Notes: generated by a model not told the origin, from the sequence alone. Counted from the first letter of the stretch, positions 35,462 to 44,252 are shown. The stretch is 64,000 nt of DNA from Desulfotignum sp. (GCA_011390635.1 JAABSA010000014.1:1-64000); one strand, 5' to 3'. Program-made: numbers and translations.

Positions 35462-37228
35462 ATGAAGCGGACCCATTTCTGCTCCGAACTTCGGGACAAG
35501 GATATGGATAAACAGGTGGTATTGATGGGGTGGGTACAGCACCGCAGAGATCACGGCGGAGTTATTTTTGTGGACCTGCGGGACAGAGAGGGCATCACCC
35601 AGGTAGTATTCAATCCCATGATATCAGAGACGGTCCATGCAAAAGCCCAGGAAATCAGAAGTGAATATGTGCTGGGCATCCGGGGAAAAGTTGTGGCCAG
35701 GCCGGAAGATATGCTGAACCCCAATATGGCAACCGGCGCCATTGAAATCCTGGTGGAGGAGTTAAAAATCTTTTCCCATGCCAGAACCCCGATTTTTCTT
35801 ATTGAAGACCGGGTGGAAGCCTCTGAAAATATCCGGCTCCAATATCGTTATCTGGACCTGCGACGTCCCCAGTTGAAACGCAATATCCTGGCCCGGCACC
35901 AGGCGACCATGGCCATCCGCAACTATCTGGACCACAATGGCTTCATCGATATTGAAACCCCTTTTCTCACCCGGTCCACGCCCGAAGGCGCCAGAGACTA
36001 TCTGGTTCCCTCCCGGGTCAACCAGGGCCAGTTTTATGCCTTGCCCCAGTCTCCCCAGCTGTTCAAACAGCTGCTCATGATTTCAGGATTCGACCGGTAT
36101 TATCAGATTGTCAAATGCTTTCGGGATGAAGATCTCAGAGCCGACCGCCAGCCGGAATTCACCCAGATCGACATGGAATTGTCCTTTGTGGACGAAAACC
36201 AGATCATGGAGATTGCCGAAGGCCTGATCTGCGCCATTTTCAAAAAAGTGCTGGACATGGACCTTGCCACCCCCTTTCCGCGGCTCACCTATGCCGAGGC
36301 CATGGAGCGATTCGGCCTGGACCGTCCGGATCTCCGGTTTGATCTGGAACTTGTCAATGTATCGGATATTGTAGCAGACGCCAGTTTCAAGGTGTTTGCC
36401 AATGTGGTCAAAAACGGCGGCCTGGTGAAGGCTGTCAACGCCAAGGGATGTGCCGCCTTTACCCGCAAACAGATCGACGAGCTCACCGAGTTTGCCGCAA
36501 TATACCGTGCCAAAGGGCTGGCATGGATCAAAATCAAGGAAGATCAATGGCAGTCACCCATTGCCAAATTTTTCACAGATGATGAAAAACAGGCCCTGGC
36601 GAAGCGTCTGGATCTTATGCCTGGTGACATCGTTTTTTTTGTGGCAGACCAGCCCCATATCACCAATGAGGCGCTGGGTCAGCTTAGAAACGAGCTGGCC
36701 CGCCGGCTCAAACTGATACCGGAAGACCAGTTCACCTTCACCTGGGTGACAGATTTTCCCCTCTTTGAATACGATGATACTGAAAAGCGCTACCAGGCCC
36801 TGCACCATCCGTTTACCGCCCCCAGTGAAACAGATATCCCCAAGCTTGACACCGCGCCTCTGGAAGTCAATTCAAGAGCCTATGACCTGGTACTCAACGG
36901 TATTGAAATCGGCGGTGGCAGTATCCGTATCCATGACACACTTCTGCAGGAAAAGGTACTGGACTGCCTGGGTATCAAACAGGAAGAGGCCCATGAAAAG
37001 TTTGGATTTCTACTGGAGGCCCTGGCATCCGGAGCTCCTCCCCACGGCGGCATTGCATTTGGCCTGGATCGGCTCATCATGCTGTTGTGCAAGGAAGATT
37101 CCATCCGCAATGTCATTGCCTTTCCCAAAACACAGAAGGCCACCTGCCTTTTAACGGAAGCCCCTTCGGCTACATCCACTGCCCAGCTTCAGGAACTGGG
37201 CATCAAGATATCCAAAATTGAAGGATGA
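35462..37228 (+). CDS. aspS: Aspartyl-tRNA synthetase
   Basis: ATG 35462 (MKRTHFCSELRDKDMDKQVV) is preferred over in-frame GTG 35441 because AGGAA lies six bases upstream and the family usually begins MKRTH; length 588 residues. The N-terminal OB fold has VLMGWVQHRRDHGGVIFVDLRDREG, and the catalytic domain has RSTPEGARDYLVPSR, QSPQLFKQLLMISGFDRYYQI, FRDEDLRADRQPEFTQID (motif 2) and the motif 3 segment GIAFGLDRLIMLL. The bacterial GAD insertion domain is present (about 290-420). It converges on minE with a nine-base gap. Confidence 0.96.
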   Translation: MKRTHFCSELRDKDMDKQVVLMGWVQHRRDHGGVIFVDLRDREGITQVVFNPMISETVHAKAQEIRSEYVLGIRGKVVARPEDMLNPNMATGAIEILVEELKIFSHARTPIFLIEDRVEASENIRLQYRYLDLRRPQLKRNILARHQATMAIRNYLDHNGFIDIETPFLTRSTPEGARDYLVPSRVNQGQFYALPQSPQLFKQLLMISGFDRYYQIVKCFRDEDLRADRQPEFTQIDMELSFVDENQIMEIAEGLICAIFKKVLDMDLATPFPRLTYAEAMERFGLDRPDLRFDLELVNVSDIVADASFKVFANVVKNGGLVKAVNAKGCAAFTRKQIDELTEFAAIYRAKGLAWIKIKEDQWQSPIAKFFTDDEKQALAKRLDLMPGDIVFFVADQPHITNEALGQLRNELARRLKLIPEDQFTFTWVTDFPLFEYDDTEKRYQALHHPFTAPSETDIPKLDTAPLEVNSRAYDLVLNGIEIGGGSIRIHDTLLQEKVLDCLGIKQEEAHEKFGFLLEALASGAPPHGGIAFGLDRLIMLLCKEDSIRNVIAFPKTQKATCLLTEAPSATSTAQLQELGIKISKIEG

Positions 37229-37237
37229 TACAGGGCA

Positions 37238-37504
37238 CTATACCTGTTTGCGCTTTACATGGAGGATGGGGGTATTGAAGACCAAAGCTGATACATTTTC
37301 GTCCCGCTTGACTTTTAACTCCAGAGAATCTTTATCGATTTCAAAATATTTGGAAATTACATCCACAATATCCTGCTGTAAATCTGTCAAGGTGGTGTCA
37401 TTGACTTCGAGTTTATCATAAATCAAAGAGAATTGAAGCCGTTTTTTAGCGGCATCTTTGCTGTTTTTTTTGGTGGTGAACCGTTTGAATAATCCGCTGA
37501 GCAT
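37238..37504 (-). CDS. minE: Cell-division topological specificity factor MinE
   Basis: The start is ATG 37504 (MLSGLFKRFTTKKNSK), six bases after AAGGAG; a longer reading from 37555 would extend into minD. The 88-residue protein has the amphipathic N-terminal membrane segment, the anti-MinCD helix AAKKRLQFSLIYDK and the topological-specificity domain EVNDTTLTDLQQDIVDVISKYFEID. It stimulates MinD ATPase to drive Min oscillation. It is last in the minC-minD-minE operon. Confidence 0.95.
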   Translation of the reverse strand: MLSGLFKRFTTKKNSKDAAKKRLQFSLIYDKLEVNDTTLTDLQQDIVDVISKYFEIDKDSLELKVKRDENVSALVFNTPILHVKRKQV

Positions 37505-37515
37505 GAAAATTCTCC

Positions 37516-38316
37516 TTATTGTTTTAACCCGAATGTCTTGCTTATTTTTTGCCACATGCTGGTTTTGTAGACAGGCATTTCAATAGGAAGATCTGCTTCT
37601 CCGTTGAGGCGCCTGGCAATCTGCCGAAATGCCGCCCCGGCCTTTGAATCAGTCTGAAGCACTAAAGGAGTACCGGTATTGGAAGAAATCAATACCTTTT
37701 CATCCATGGGAACCAGCCCCACAAGATCAATGGACAAGACTTCCAGAACATCTTCATGACTGAGCATTTCACCACGCATAACCCGTGCCGGTTCAATGCG
37801 GTTGACAATGAGTTTGGGACTCAGGGACCTTGCATACAGCAACCCGATGACCCGGTCTGCATCCCTGACGGCAGATACATCCGGGGTGCAGATTACCAGC
37901 GCTTCATCGGCAGATACCACTGAATTTTCAAATCCCCTTTCAATGCCCGCAGGCGAATCCATAATAATATAATCAAATTTGGACCGCAGCTGTTTTGCAA
38001 TCCGTTCAATACCGGCGGTGGTCAGCACATCCTTGTTGTCACTCTGGGAAGCGGGGATCAAAAACAGGTTTTCAATTCTTCTGTCCCGAATGGCCGCCTG
38101 TTCAATCTTGCACCGATCCTGGACCACGTCCACAATATTAAATACAATCCGGTTTTCCAGCCCCATGACAACATCAAGATTGCGCAGTCCAATATCCATA
38201 TCCACAATGGCCACGCGGTTGCCTTCCAGGGCAAGTGCTGCACCAATGGAAGAGGTGGCTGTGGTCTTTCCTACGCCGCCTTTTCCGGATGTGACAACAA
38301 TGATTTTTCCTTCCAA
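37516..38316 (-). CDS. minD: Septum-site-determining ATPase MinD
   Basis: The 266-residue ParA/MinD ATPase has the deviant Walker A VTSGKGGVGKTTATSS, switch I region DMDIGLRNLDVVMGLENRI, switch II DYIIMDSPAGIERGFENS, and a C-terminal amphipathic membrane-targeting helix (MWQKISKTFGLKQ). It binds the membrane as an ATP dimer and recruits MinC. It lies between minC (27 nt upstream) and minE (11 nt downstream). Confidence 0.97.
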   Translation of the reverse strand: MEGKIIVVTSGKGGVGKTTATSSIGAALALEGNRVAIVDMDIGLRNLDVVMGLENRIVFNIVDVVQDRCKIEQAAIRDRRIENLFLIPASQSDNKDVLTTAGIERIAKQLRSKFDYIIMDSPAGIERGFENSVVSADEALVICTPDVSAVRDADRVIGLLYARSLSPKLIVNRIEPARVMRGEMLSHEDVLEVLSIDLVGLVPMDEKVLISSNTGTPLVLQTDSKAGAAFRQIARRLNGEADLPIEMPVYKTSMWQKISKTFGLKQ

Positions 38317-38343
38317 GTTCGCACCTCTTTTTTTAATGTATGT

Positions 38344-39033
38344 TTACACCGCTTCCGGCCAGGGCATTTTTTTAAAAGGATTTGTCTTCATGTAATCCTG
38401 GACCAGGATGCTTTTATTTTTCACACAGGCAAACTCCGGCATTGCATGGCTGGTTTCTTCACTGCCGGCAGCCGTAATTGTACCAATTTTGATACTGGTG
38501 GGATCAAAGGCAAGGGCAAACACAATGGCTGTTTCATTTTCCGGATTTCCGGCATGGACTTTTCCAGACAGCCTGCCCAGCACAATGATATCGCCGCCGG
38601 CAAGAATTTCCGCACCTGGATTGACATCTCCAAAAATCACCACATGCCTTCTTGTATCAATCTTCTGGCCGGACCTGACCCTGCCCCGCAGCATCAGCAC
38701 ATCACTGCGGTGGTGGTTCCAACCTTTAAAAAGATCCCGCTGCCGAATTCTTTGTGTGGGAACCGATTGTTTTTTGGGCGGGCTTGTAACCCTGCCCACC
38801 TCAAATTTTTCAATCAACCGGGTTTTGACAAGCGCGAACAGATCCTCATGGCCCGGTGCATCTCCCATATCTATGACGACACTGGCATTGACAGCCAGAT
38901 GTTTCAACTTTTTGAAGATCTTGTCGACTTCCGTGATCAATAGATCTTCAGGCCTGGAAGGATCCAAAGAAATCCATAGTCCCCCTCCTACCCCCTTGAT
39001 TTTTACAGGCGCGGCGTTTTTAAAATGTATCAT
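38344..39033 (-). CDS. minC: Septum site-determining protein MinC
   Basis: The 229-residue protein has an N-terminal FtsZ-antagonising domain (about 1-110) and a C-terminal beta-helix of MinC type: SGQKIDTRRHVVIFGDVNPGAE, AGGDIIVLGRLSGKVHAGNP and SHAMPEFACVKNKSILVQDY. A basic, Pro-rich linker joins them (SPPKKQSVPTQRI). It blocks FtsZ assembly away from mid-cell when bound to MinD. It is first in the min operon. Upstream to 39156 there is no coding feature before the divergent aroF promoter. Confidence 0.93.
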   Translation of the reverse strand: MIHFKNAAPVKIKGVGGGLWISLDPSRPEDLLITEVDKIFKKLKHLAVNASVVIDMGDAPGHEDLFALVKTRLIEKFEVGRVTSPPKKQSVPTQRIRQRDLFKGWNHHRSDVLMLRGRVRSGQKIDTRRHVVIFGDVNPGAEILAGGDIIVLGRLSGKVHAGNPENETAIVFALAFDPTSIKIGTITAAGSEETSHAMPEFACVKNKSILVQDYMKTNPFKKMPWPEAV

Positions 39034-39156
39034 GGTATCGGTTTGGCAAATGCCTTTTTATCCTGCGTATAAATTTGGGGAAATATATGAAATCGGGCAA
39101 ACCATGTCAAGCAATGAAAATGAGAAACGCACAATTGCAAAATAATTGTTTTTGTA

Positions 39157-39184
39157 TTGACACCGGAAAATGAGGGTCTATAAT
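39157..39184 (+). promoter_or_regulatory. Near-consensus sigma-70 promoter for aroF-aroB
   Basis: TTGACA at 39157-39162, a 16-nt spacer and TATAAT at 39179-39184: both hexamers are perfect. The predicted transcription start near 39191 leaves a leader of about 188 nt before aroF. Confidence 0.85.
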
Positions 39185-39378
39185 ACGCTGCCATGAATCT
39201 GTTCTTATGTATAGAAACAAACAACCACGATCACCTGGATGCAGGCCCTGCTGAAGGCAGCATCTCTGTATTTGAAAGAAATGCAACTCTCTTGTTTTCC
39301 GGTAACAACCTGATCTTTCAAGCCTTTTGTGTTGCCCTAACCTGTGAATGCTGGTAAAACCCCTAATGGAGGATGCGT
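39185..39378 (+). other. aroF 5' leader with a 54-codon ORF
   Basis: An ORF of 54 codons (39193-39357, MNLFLCIETNN to TCECW) begins one or two bases after the predicted transcription start, so it would be leaderless, and ends 21 nt before aroF. It contains five Phe and one Trp but no run of aromatic codons. No terminator-antiterminator pair or known riboswitch was recognised. It is either a short regulatory leader or chance. Confidence 0.3.
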
Positions 39379-40389
39379 ATGTTAATCGTAATGAAAAAAG
39401 GCACAACTGAAAATAATGTCCGGGCTGTTGTTGCAGCTGCTGAAAAAAGAGGCTACACAGCCCGGCCCATACCTGGAGGAGACCGGGTATCCATAGGCAT
39501 ATTGTACAACAAAGGATCTGTGGATGCCGGCCATTTTCTGGGTTTTGACGGTGTAAAGGAGGTTATTCCGGTGACAAAACCCTATAAGCTTGTCAGCCGG
39601 GAGTTCAGGCAGGAAAATACCCAGGTGAAAATTGGTGATGCTGTTTTCGGCAACGGCACCATGCCTGTGATTGCAGGTCCCTGCGCGGTTGAAAGTCAAA
39701 AACAGGTGCTGGCCATTGCAACATCGGTGAAAAAAGCCGGGGCCAAACTCTTCAGGGGGGGGGCCTTCAAGCCCAGAACATCTCCCTATTCCTTCCAGGG
39801 CCTTGGAAAAAAAGGGCTTGAATACCTGGTCCGGGTCAGAGAAGAAACCGGGCTTCCCGTGGTCACCGAAGTCATGGATACGGAAACTTTCGATATGGTG
39901 GAAGCCTGTGTCGACGTCATTCAGATCGGTACCCGGAACATGCAGAATTTTTCTTTGCTGCGGCGGGCTGGAAGATCACAAAAACCGATCATTTTAAAAC
40001 GTGGCATGTCAGCCATGCTCGAGGAATGGCTCATGGCCGCAGAATATATTTTAGAAGAAGGAAATTCGAATGTGATTCTGTGTGAACGTGGTGTCCGCAC
40101 CTTTGTGCGCCACAGCAGAAACACCCTGGACCTGTCTGTTGTGCCGGCTGTGAAAAAAGAAAGCCATTTGCCGGTAATCGTTGATCCCAGTCATGCCGCC
40201 GGGGTGCGGGACCAGGTGGTATGGCTGGCCTATGCCTCTGCCGCGCTGGGAGTTGACGGCCTCATGATCGAGGTCCACAACCACCCGGACGAAGCATTGA
40301 GCGACGGGGCCCAGTCTCTGTATCCAGACCAGTTTGCACAGGTCATGGAGAAAATGGCTGCCATCCGGGCCATCGTTGAAACCCCATGA
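39379..40389 (+). CDS. aroF: 3-deoxy-7-phosphoheptulonate synthase (DAHP synthase, class I-beta)
   Basis: ATG 39379 sits six bases after GGAGG, better placed than ATG 39373, which touches it; length is 336 residues. An N-terminal ferredoxin-like regulatory domain (about 1-70, MLIVMKKGTTENNVRAVV) precedes a KDO8P-synthase-type TIM barrel with VIAGPCAVESQKQ, FRGGAFKPRTSPYSFQG, QIGTRNMQNFSLL, ILKRGMSAMLEEWLMAAEY, CERGVRTF and IVDPSHAAGVRD. It condenses PEP and erythrose-4-phosphate to open the shikimate pathway; the N-terminal domain usually mediates aromatic amino acid inhibition. The stop overlaps the aroB start by four bases. Confidence 0.96.
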   Translation: MLIVMKKGTTENNVRAVVAAAEKRGYTARPIPGGDRVSIGILYNKGSVDAGHFLGFDGVKEVIPVTKPYKLVSREFRQENTQVKIGDAVFGNGTMPVIAGPCAVESQKQVLAIATSVKKAGAKLFRGGAFKPRTSPYSFQGLGKKGLEYLVRVREETGLPVVTEVMDTETFDMVEACVDVIQIGTRNMQNFSLLRRAGRSQKPIILKRGMSAMLEEWLMAAEYILEEGNSNVILCERGVRTFVRHSRNTLDLSVVPAVKKESHLPVIVDPSHAAGVRDQVVWLAYASAALGVDGLMIEVHNHPDEALSDGAQSLYPDQFAQVMEKMAAIRAIVETP

Positions 40390-41441
40390 TCAAAACCCAT
40401 CATATCCAGGGAAAATGGGGGTCCTCCTCTATCCATGTGGGGGCGCGCCTGACCAACATCGGGAACTATCTGCCGGACCAGCCCCTGGTGATCATCACCG
40501 ATGAAAACATAAAAACCCTTTATGGACATGCCTTTCCCAAAGGGCCTGTGATAACCATCGGTATGGGTGAACAGATCAAGACCCTTGCCACAGTGGAATA
40601 TATCTTAATACAGCTTATGGATTTGGGATGTGACCGCTCCAGTTTTATTCTGGGAATCGGCGGGGGCATTGTCTGTGACATCACCGGATTTGTGGCTTCC
40701 ATCTTCCTGCGGGGGGTGGATTTCGGATTTGTTTCCACCTCCCTTTTGTCCCAGGTGGATGCCAGCTTAGGGGGTAAAAACGGGGTCAATTTGTCTGCTT
40801 TCAAAAATATGGCAGGGGTATTCAACCAGCCCGGGTTTGTGATCTGTGACCTGGAGATGCTCAAGACCCTGCCGGAATCTGAAATCTCCAACGGACTGGC
40901 CGAAATTGTCAAACATGCCTTGATTGCAGATGCAGATCTGCTGGCTTTTATTGAAGAAAACCGGCAAAGAGCGCTGCAATTGGACCCACAGGTCATTTTG
41001 CACCTGGTCTCTGAATCTGTGGCCATCAAATCCCGGGTGGTGCAGCAGGATGAACAGGAGACAGGCGAACGGCGCAAACTCAATTTCGGACATACCATCG
41101 GACATGCCATTGAAAAACTCGATCCTTGCGGCCACGGCCGGGCTGTTTCCCGGGGCATGGCAGCAGCCGCTGTTTTCTCCCGGGAAAAAGGGCTGCTTGT
41201 CCCACAGGAGGTGGACCGTATTTTTTCCCTGCTCCAGGGGCTTGGCCTGCCCACAGATCTGAATTATGATGCTGACCAGATTCTGGCAGCTGCCGGACGG
41301 GATAAAAAAAAGCACGGCCTTTTTGTGTACTATGTATTTTTGGAAGCCATCGGGTGCGCCAGGGTGGAAAAAATTTCTTATGATGCGCTGAACACCTTTA
41401 TCCGGTCACTTTTTAGAACCGCTTTTTCACCACCAGCCTGA
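40386..41441 (+). CDS. aroB: 3-dehydroquinate synthase
   Basis: The 351-residue protein has AroB landmarks: FILGIGGGIVCDITGFVASIFLRG (NAD site), STSLLSQVDASLGGKNGVN, NGLAEIVKHALIAD, RRKLNFGHTIGHAIEKL with zinc-ligand His, and RDKKKHGLFVYYV. It converts DAHP to 3-dehydroquinate. It is cotranscribed with aroF. Its last 29 nt overlap the 3' end of the convergent FGE-fold gene. Confidence 0.94.
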   Translation: MIKTHHIQGKWGSSSIHVGARLTNIGNYLPDQPLVIITDENIKTLYGHAFPKGPVITIGMGEQIKTLATVEYILIQLMDLGCDRSSFILGIGGGIVCDITGFVASIFLRGVDFGFVSTSLLSQVDASLGGKNGVNLSAFKNMAGVFNQPGFVICDLEMLKTLPESEISNGLAEIVKHALIADADLLAFIEENRQRALQLDPQVILHLVSESVAIKSRVVQQDEQETGERRKLNFGHTIGHAIEKLDPCGHGRAVSRGMAAAAVFSREKGLLVPQEVDRIFSLLQGLGLPTDLNYDADQILAAAGRDKKKHGLFVYYVFLEAIGCARVEKISYDALNTFIRSLFRTAFSPPA

Positions 41442-42468
41442 AGCCCACCCGTTCGCTGATCATGGCCGGCATCATACCCTGGCGGCGGGTACAGCCGGTG
41501 GCTGATACATTATCGCTGTATGCCCCGCCCCGGACCACCCGGGGCCGCCCGTTCTCTTTAAAACTGTGCCTGCCTGATCCATTGTCCTGGTAACCATTCT
41601 TATCATAGACATTCCAGCACCATTCTCCGACATTGCCGCTCATATGATGCAACCCCAGGTCGTTGGCATAAAAACTGTCCACCGGTGCGGTCCGCCCCTG
41701 AAAAGAACCACTGTCACAACTGCCGCAGTTGGCTTTGGGCATAAAATCCTCTCTTCCCCAGGCATAGGGAATCCTGCGGCCCCTGTTCCGGCACCCATAT
41801 TCCCACTGGGCTTCGGTGGGCAAAGAAAACGTATGGGGGCTTTTCTGGTTGAGTTCCTGGATAAATTCTCTCACCTGCTCAAAAGAAACCATTTCCACGG
41901 GATATATGGCGCCATCCTGGAACCGGGAGGGGTTGGATCCCATAAGGCCCTGCCACTGCCCCTGGGTGACTTCATGGGCACCCATCCAATACCCGTCCAG
42001 ACATACCTGGTGAACAGGAAATTCATTTTCCCGACATTTGTCTGCTTTTTTGTGACACCCCATGGGAAAACATCCCCCTGGAATCCAGACAAACACCATA
42101 CCTGTGACAGGGTCTTCCCAGTCCGTACCTATCCGGTTTCCGGCAAAATCCTCCCGGAACTGCAGCAGGGTGTCACAATCACCTGCATATTTCCATAATT
42201 TCAAATCATTCCAGAGTTTTTCCGCTTTTTTGTCCCCCAGTTCATGTGCCTGCCTGATCCAGCATTTGGCTTTTACAGGATCCTTGAGCACCCCGTCACC
42301 TTCAAAGTAGGTCTGGCCCAGTTTCCGCATGGCCCGGGTATCTCCCTGACGTGCTGACTGAATCAAATCAGTGATTTGCTGGCTGTCCAGGGCATGACCC
42401 GGAAAAGGATTTCCCCAAAAAAAGGCTGTGAATAGCAGAATCACCCGGCATAATCGCAAATTTCTCAT
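41413..42468 (-). CDS. Exported Sel1-repeat plus FGE-sulfatase-fold protein lacking FGE catalytic cysteines
   Basis: The 351-residue protein has a signal peptide (hydrophobic 8-26, cleavage near GHA) and one Sel1-like repeat (GDTRAMRKLGQTYFEGDGVLKDPVKAKCW). A formylglycine-generating-enzyme-fold domain follows (MVFVWIPGGCFPMG, FPVHQVCLDGYWMGAHEVTQGQW, SLPTEAQWEYGCRN, HHMSGNVGEWCWNVYD, VVRGGAYSDN, RVGFRLVV). In true FGEs the segment after GGSY carries the two catalytic cysteines; here GGAYSDNVSATG has neither. Oxidative sulfatase maturation is therefore unlikely. It is a structural or enzyme paralogue of unknown role in the periplasm. It is convergent with aroB. Confidence 0.85.
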   Translation of the reverse strand: MRNLRLCRVILLFTAFFWGNPFPGHALDSQQITDLIQSARQGDTRAMRKLGQTYFEGDGVLKDPVKAKCWIRQAHELGDKKAEKLWNDLKLWKYAGDCDTLLQFREDFAGNRIGTDWEDPVTGMVFVWIPGGCFPMGCHKKADKCRENEFPVHQVCLDGYWMGAHEVTQGQWQGLMGSNPSRFQDGAIYPVEMVSFEQVREFIQELNQKSPHTFSLPTEAQWEYGCRNRGRRIPYAWGREDFMPKANCGSCDSGSFQGRTAPVDSFYANDLGLHHMSGNVGEWCWNVYDKNGYQDNGSGRHSFKENGRPRVVRGGAYSDNVSATGCTRRQGMMPAMISERVGFRLVVKKRF

Positions 42469-42543
42469 GGTCCCTCCCTGAATTTATGAACATGATTGCT
42501 ATCCATTATAGCAGGCTGGCAGATATTTTTCTCAAGTTTTTCC

Positions 42544-42572
42544 TTGACAAATACGTATCAATCCTATTTAAT
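42544..42572 (+). promoter_or_regulatory. Sigma-70 promoter for the Fur-family regulator; predicted leaderless start
   Basis: TTGACA at 42544-42549, a 17-nt spacer and TTTAAT at 42567-42572 put the transcript start at about 42579-42580, which is the A of the ATG. No ribosome binding site is visible upstream of that ATG. Confidence 0.65.
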
Positions 42573-42579
42573 ATACAAA

Positions 42580-43044
42580 ATGAATAAGAAACAGGAAATC
42601 ACAGCGGACCGGTTCACCCGATTGTGCAAAGCCCGGGGATTAAAAATCACGCCCCAGCGAATAGCGGTGTATGAAGCACTGAAAAACTCAAAAGAGCATC
42701 CCAGTGCAGACCGCATCCATAAACAGCTTGTGCACACCTTTCCCAGCATTTCTCTGGATACGGTGAACCGCACCCTGATCACCTTTGCCCGGATCGGTAT
42801 TATTGATGTGGTGGAAGGCCAGGGAGATCCCAGGCGGTTTGATCCCAACCGGGAAGCCCACCACCATTTTTACTGCCTTTCATGCAATAAAATTTTCGAT
42901 TTCCATGATCCTGATCCGGAACAGATCCACATTCCAGAACAGATCACCCAGATGTTCACCATAACCGGAAAACGGCTGTGTCTGTCCGGCTATTGCAATC
43001 ACTGCCGGTACCAGGCAGCAGAAACAGCAACACCAGCCAACTAA
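42580..43044 (+). CDS. Fur/PerR-family metal-dependent regulator
   Basis: The start is ATG 42580 (MNKKQEITADRFTRLCK), giving 154 residues; a longer reading from 42496 would include the promoter. The winged helix is GLKITPQRIAVYEALKNSKEHPSADRI with the recognition-helix segment SISLDTVNRTLITFARIGII. The dimerisation domain has the metal ligand set AHHHFYCLSCNKIFDFHD and CNHC near the C-terminus, the two structural CxxC zinc motifs. It precedes rubrerythrin by 35 nt, which suggests a peroxide-sensing PerR-type role, as known for Fur-family neighbours of rubrerythrin. Fur itself remains possible. Confidence 0.9.
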   Translation: MNKKQEITADRFTRLCKARGLKITPQRIAVYEALKNSKEHPSADRIHKQLVHTFPSISLDTVNRTLITFARIGIIDVVEGQGDPRRFDPNREAHHHFYCLSCNKIFDFHDPDPEQIHIPEQITQMFTITGKRLCLSGYCNHCRYQAAETATPAN

Positions 43045-43079
43045 TTTTTACATAAAAAACACTGAAAGGAGAAAGATCC

Positions 43080-43655
43080 ATGCCTAACCTGAAAGGAACC
43101 AAGACCGAAAAAAATCTGTTGACCGCATTTGCCGGTGAATCCCAGGCCAGAAACCGTTATACCTATTTTGCGAGCGCAGCCAAAAAAGAAGGATTTGTCC
43201 AGATATCCGATATTTTCAGCGAAACCGCTGACCAGGAAAAAGAGCATGCCAAAAGGCTCTTCAAGTTTCTGGAAGGAGGTGACGTGGAAATCACCGCCGC
43301 ATTCCCGGCAGGCGTCATCAGCACCACGGTTGACAATTTGAAAGAAGCCTCAGCGGGCGAAGCCTATGAGTGGACTGAAATGTATCCCGGGTTTGCCGCT
43401 GTTGCAAAAGAAGAAGGATTTGATGCCATTGCCGCGGTGTTTGAAGCCATTGCCGTTGCGGAAAAACAGCATGACAAACGGTATAAAGACCTGGTGGCCA
43501 ATATTGAAGGAGGCAGAGTCTTTAAAAAAGATGCTCCTGTCACATGGCGCTGCCGCAACTGCGGATATCTGCATGAAGGAACCCAGGCCCCTGAAATGTG
43601 CCCGGCATGCGCCCATGAACAGGCCCACTTTGAAGTGTTGGGGGAAAACTGGTAA
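43080..43655 (+). CDS. rbr: Rubrerythrin
   Basis: This 191-residue protein has the diiron four-helix domain with ExxH-type ligand helices (LLTAFAGESQARNRYTYFA, ETADQEKEHAKRLFKFL, FEAIAVAEKQHDKRY) and a C-terminal rubredoxin-like domain with WRCRNCGYLHEG and CPACAH. It reduces hydrogen peroxide with electrons from rubredoxin or NADH-linked partners. AAAGGAG lies nine bases upstream. It is cotranscribed with the Fur-family gene or follows it closely, consistent with oxidative-stress control. A strong terminator follows. Confidence 0.96.
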   Translation: MPNLKGTKTEKNLLTAFAGESQARNRYTYFASAAKKEGFVQISDIFSETADQEKEHAKRLFKFLEGGDVEITAAFPAGVISTTVDNLKEASAGEAYEWTEMYPGFAAVAKEEGFDAIAAVFEAIAVAEKQHDKRYKDLVANIEGGRVFKKDAPVTWRCRNCGYLHEGTQAPEMCPACAHEQAHFEVLGENW

Positions 43656-43701
43656 GCCGTTTCATACCCTGCACGCTTTTTCATAAAAAAAGCAAATAAT
43701 C

Positions 43702-43751
43702 CAGGCCCTGAAAGTCTGATAATCAGATAGTCAGGGCCTGACCGCTTTTTT
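43702..43751 (+). terminator. Intrinsic terminator after rubrerythrin
   Basis: CAGGCCCTGA (43702-43711) pairs perfectly with TCAGGGCCTG (43731-43740); the loop holds a smaller palindrome, CTGATAATCAG. A run of seven T follows within 10 nt. Confidence 0.88.
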
Positions 43752-43913
43752 CCCGGACCGTCCTGATCACTGGATCATTCACTATTTGACAAAAAGCCCA
43801 TATGCCCCTATAGTTGTTGCAAATGTATTTACAGACAATTACCATCTTGAATTGATTGTAATGTGGCTGTATTTAAAAAGTATTAACCCCAAAATCAAAA
43901 ATAGGATATAACC

Positions 43914-44240
43914 ATGGCAGACAATATCATAGAAATTGACGACGATGGCTTCGAAAAAAAGGTACTGCAATCAGAAAAACCCGTAATGGTGGATTTTTGG
44001 GCCCCCTGGTGCGGCCCCTGCAAAGCCATCGCCCCTACTGTGGAAGCCCTGGAAAAAGAGTATGGTGACCAGATGACCTTTGCCAAGGTCAATGTGGATG
44101 AAAATCCCATAAGCCCCAGCAAATATGGGGTCCAGGCCATACCCACCCTGATTTTTTTCAAGAACGGAAAAATTGCCGAACAGATTACCGGCATGGTTGG
44201 CAAGGAAAAACTTGAGCAAACCATTAAAAATGTCTTGTAA
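43914..44240 (+). CDS. trxA: Thioredoxin
   Basis: The 108-residue thioredoxin has the classical active site MVDFWAPWCGPCKAIAP near residues 24-40, cis-Pro in QAIPTLIFFKNG, and the C-terminal helix GMVGKEKLEQTIKNVL. It is a cytoplasmic disulfide reductant, reduced by the thioredoxin reductase encoded 12 nt downstream. Confidence 0.97.
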   Translation: MADNIIEIDDDGFEKKVLQSEKPVMVDFWAPWCGPCKAIAPTVEALEKEYGDQMTFAKVNVDENPISPSKYGVQAIPTLIFFKNGKIAEQITGMVGKEKLEQTIKNVL

Positions 44241-44252
44241 GGAGACTTATGT

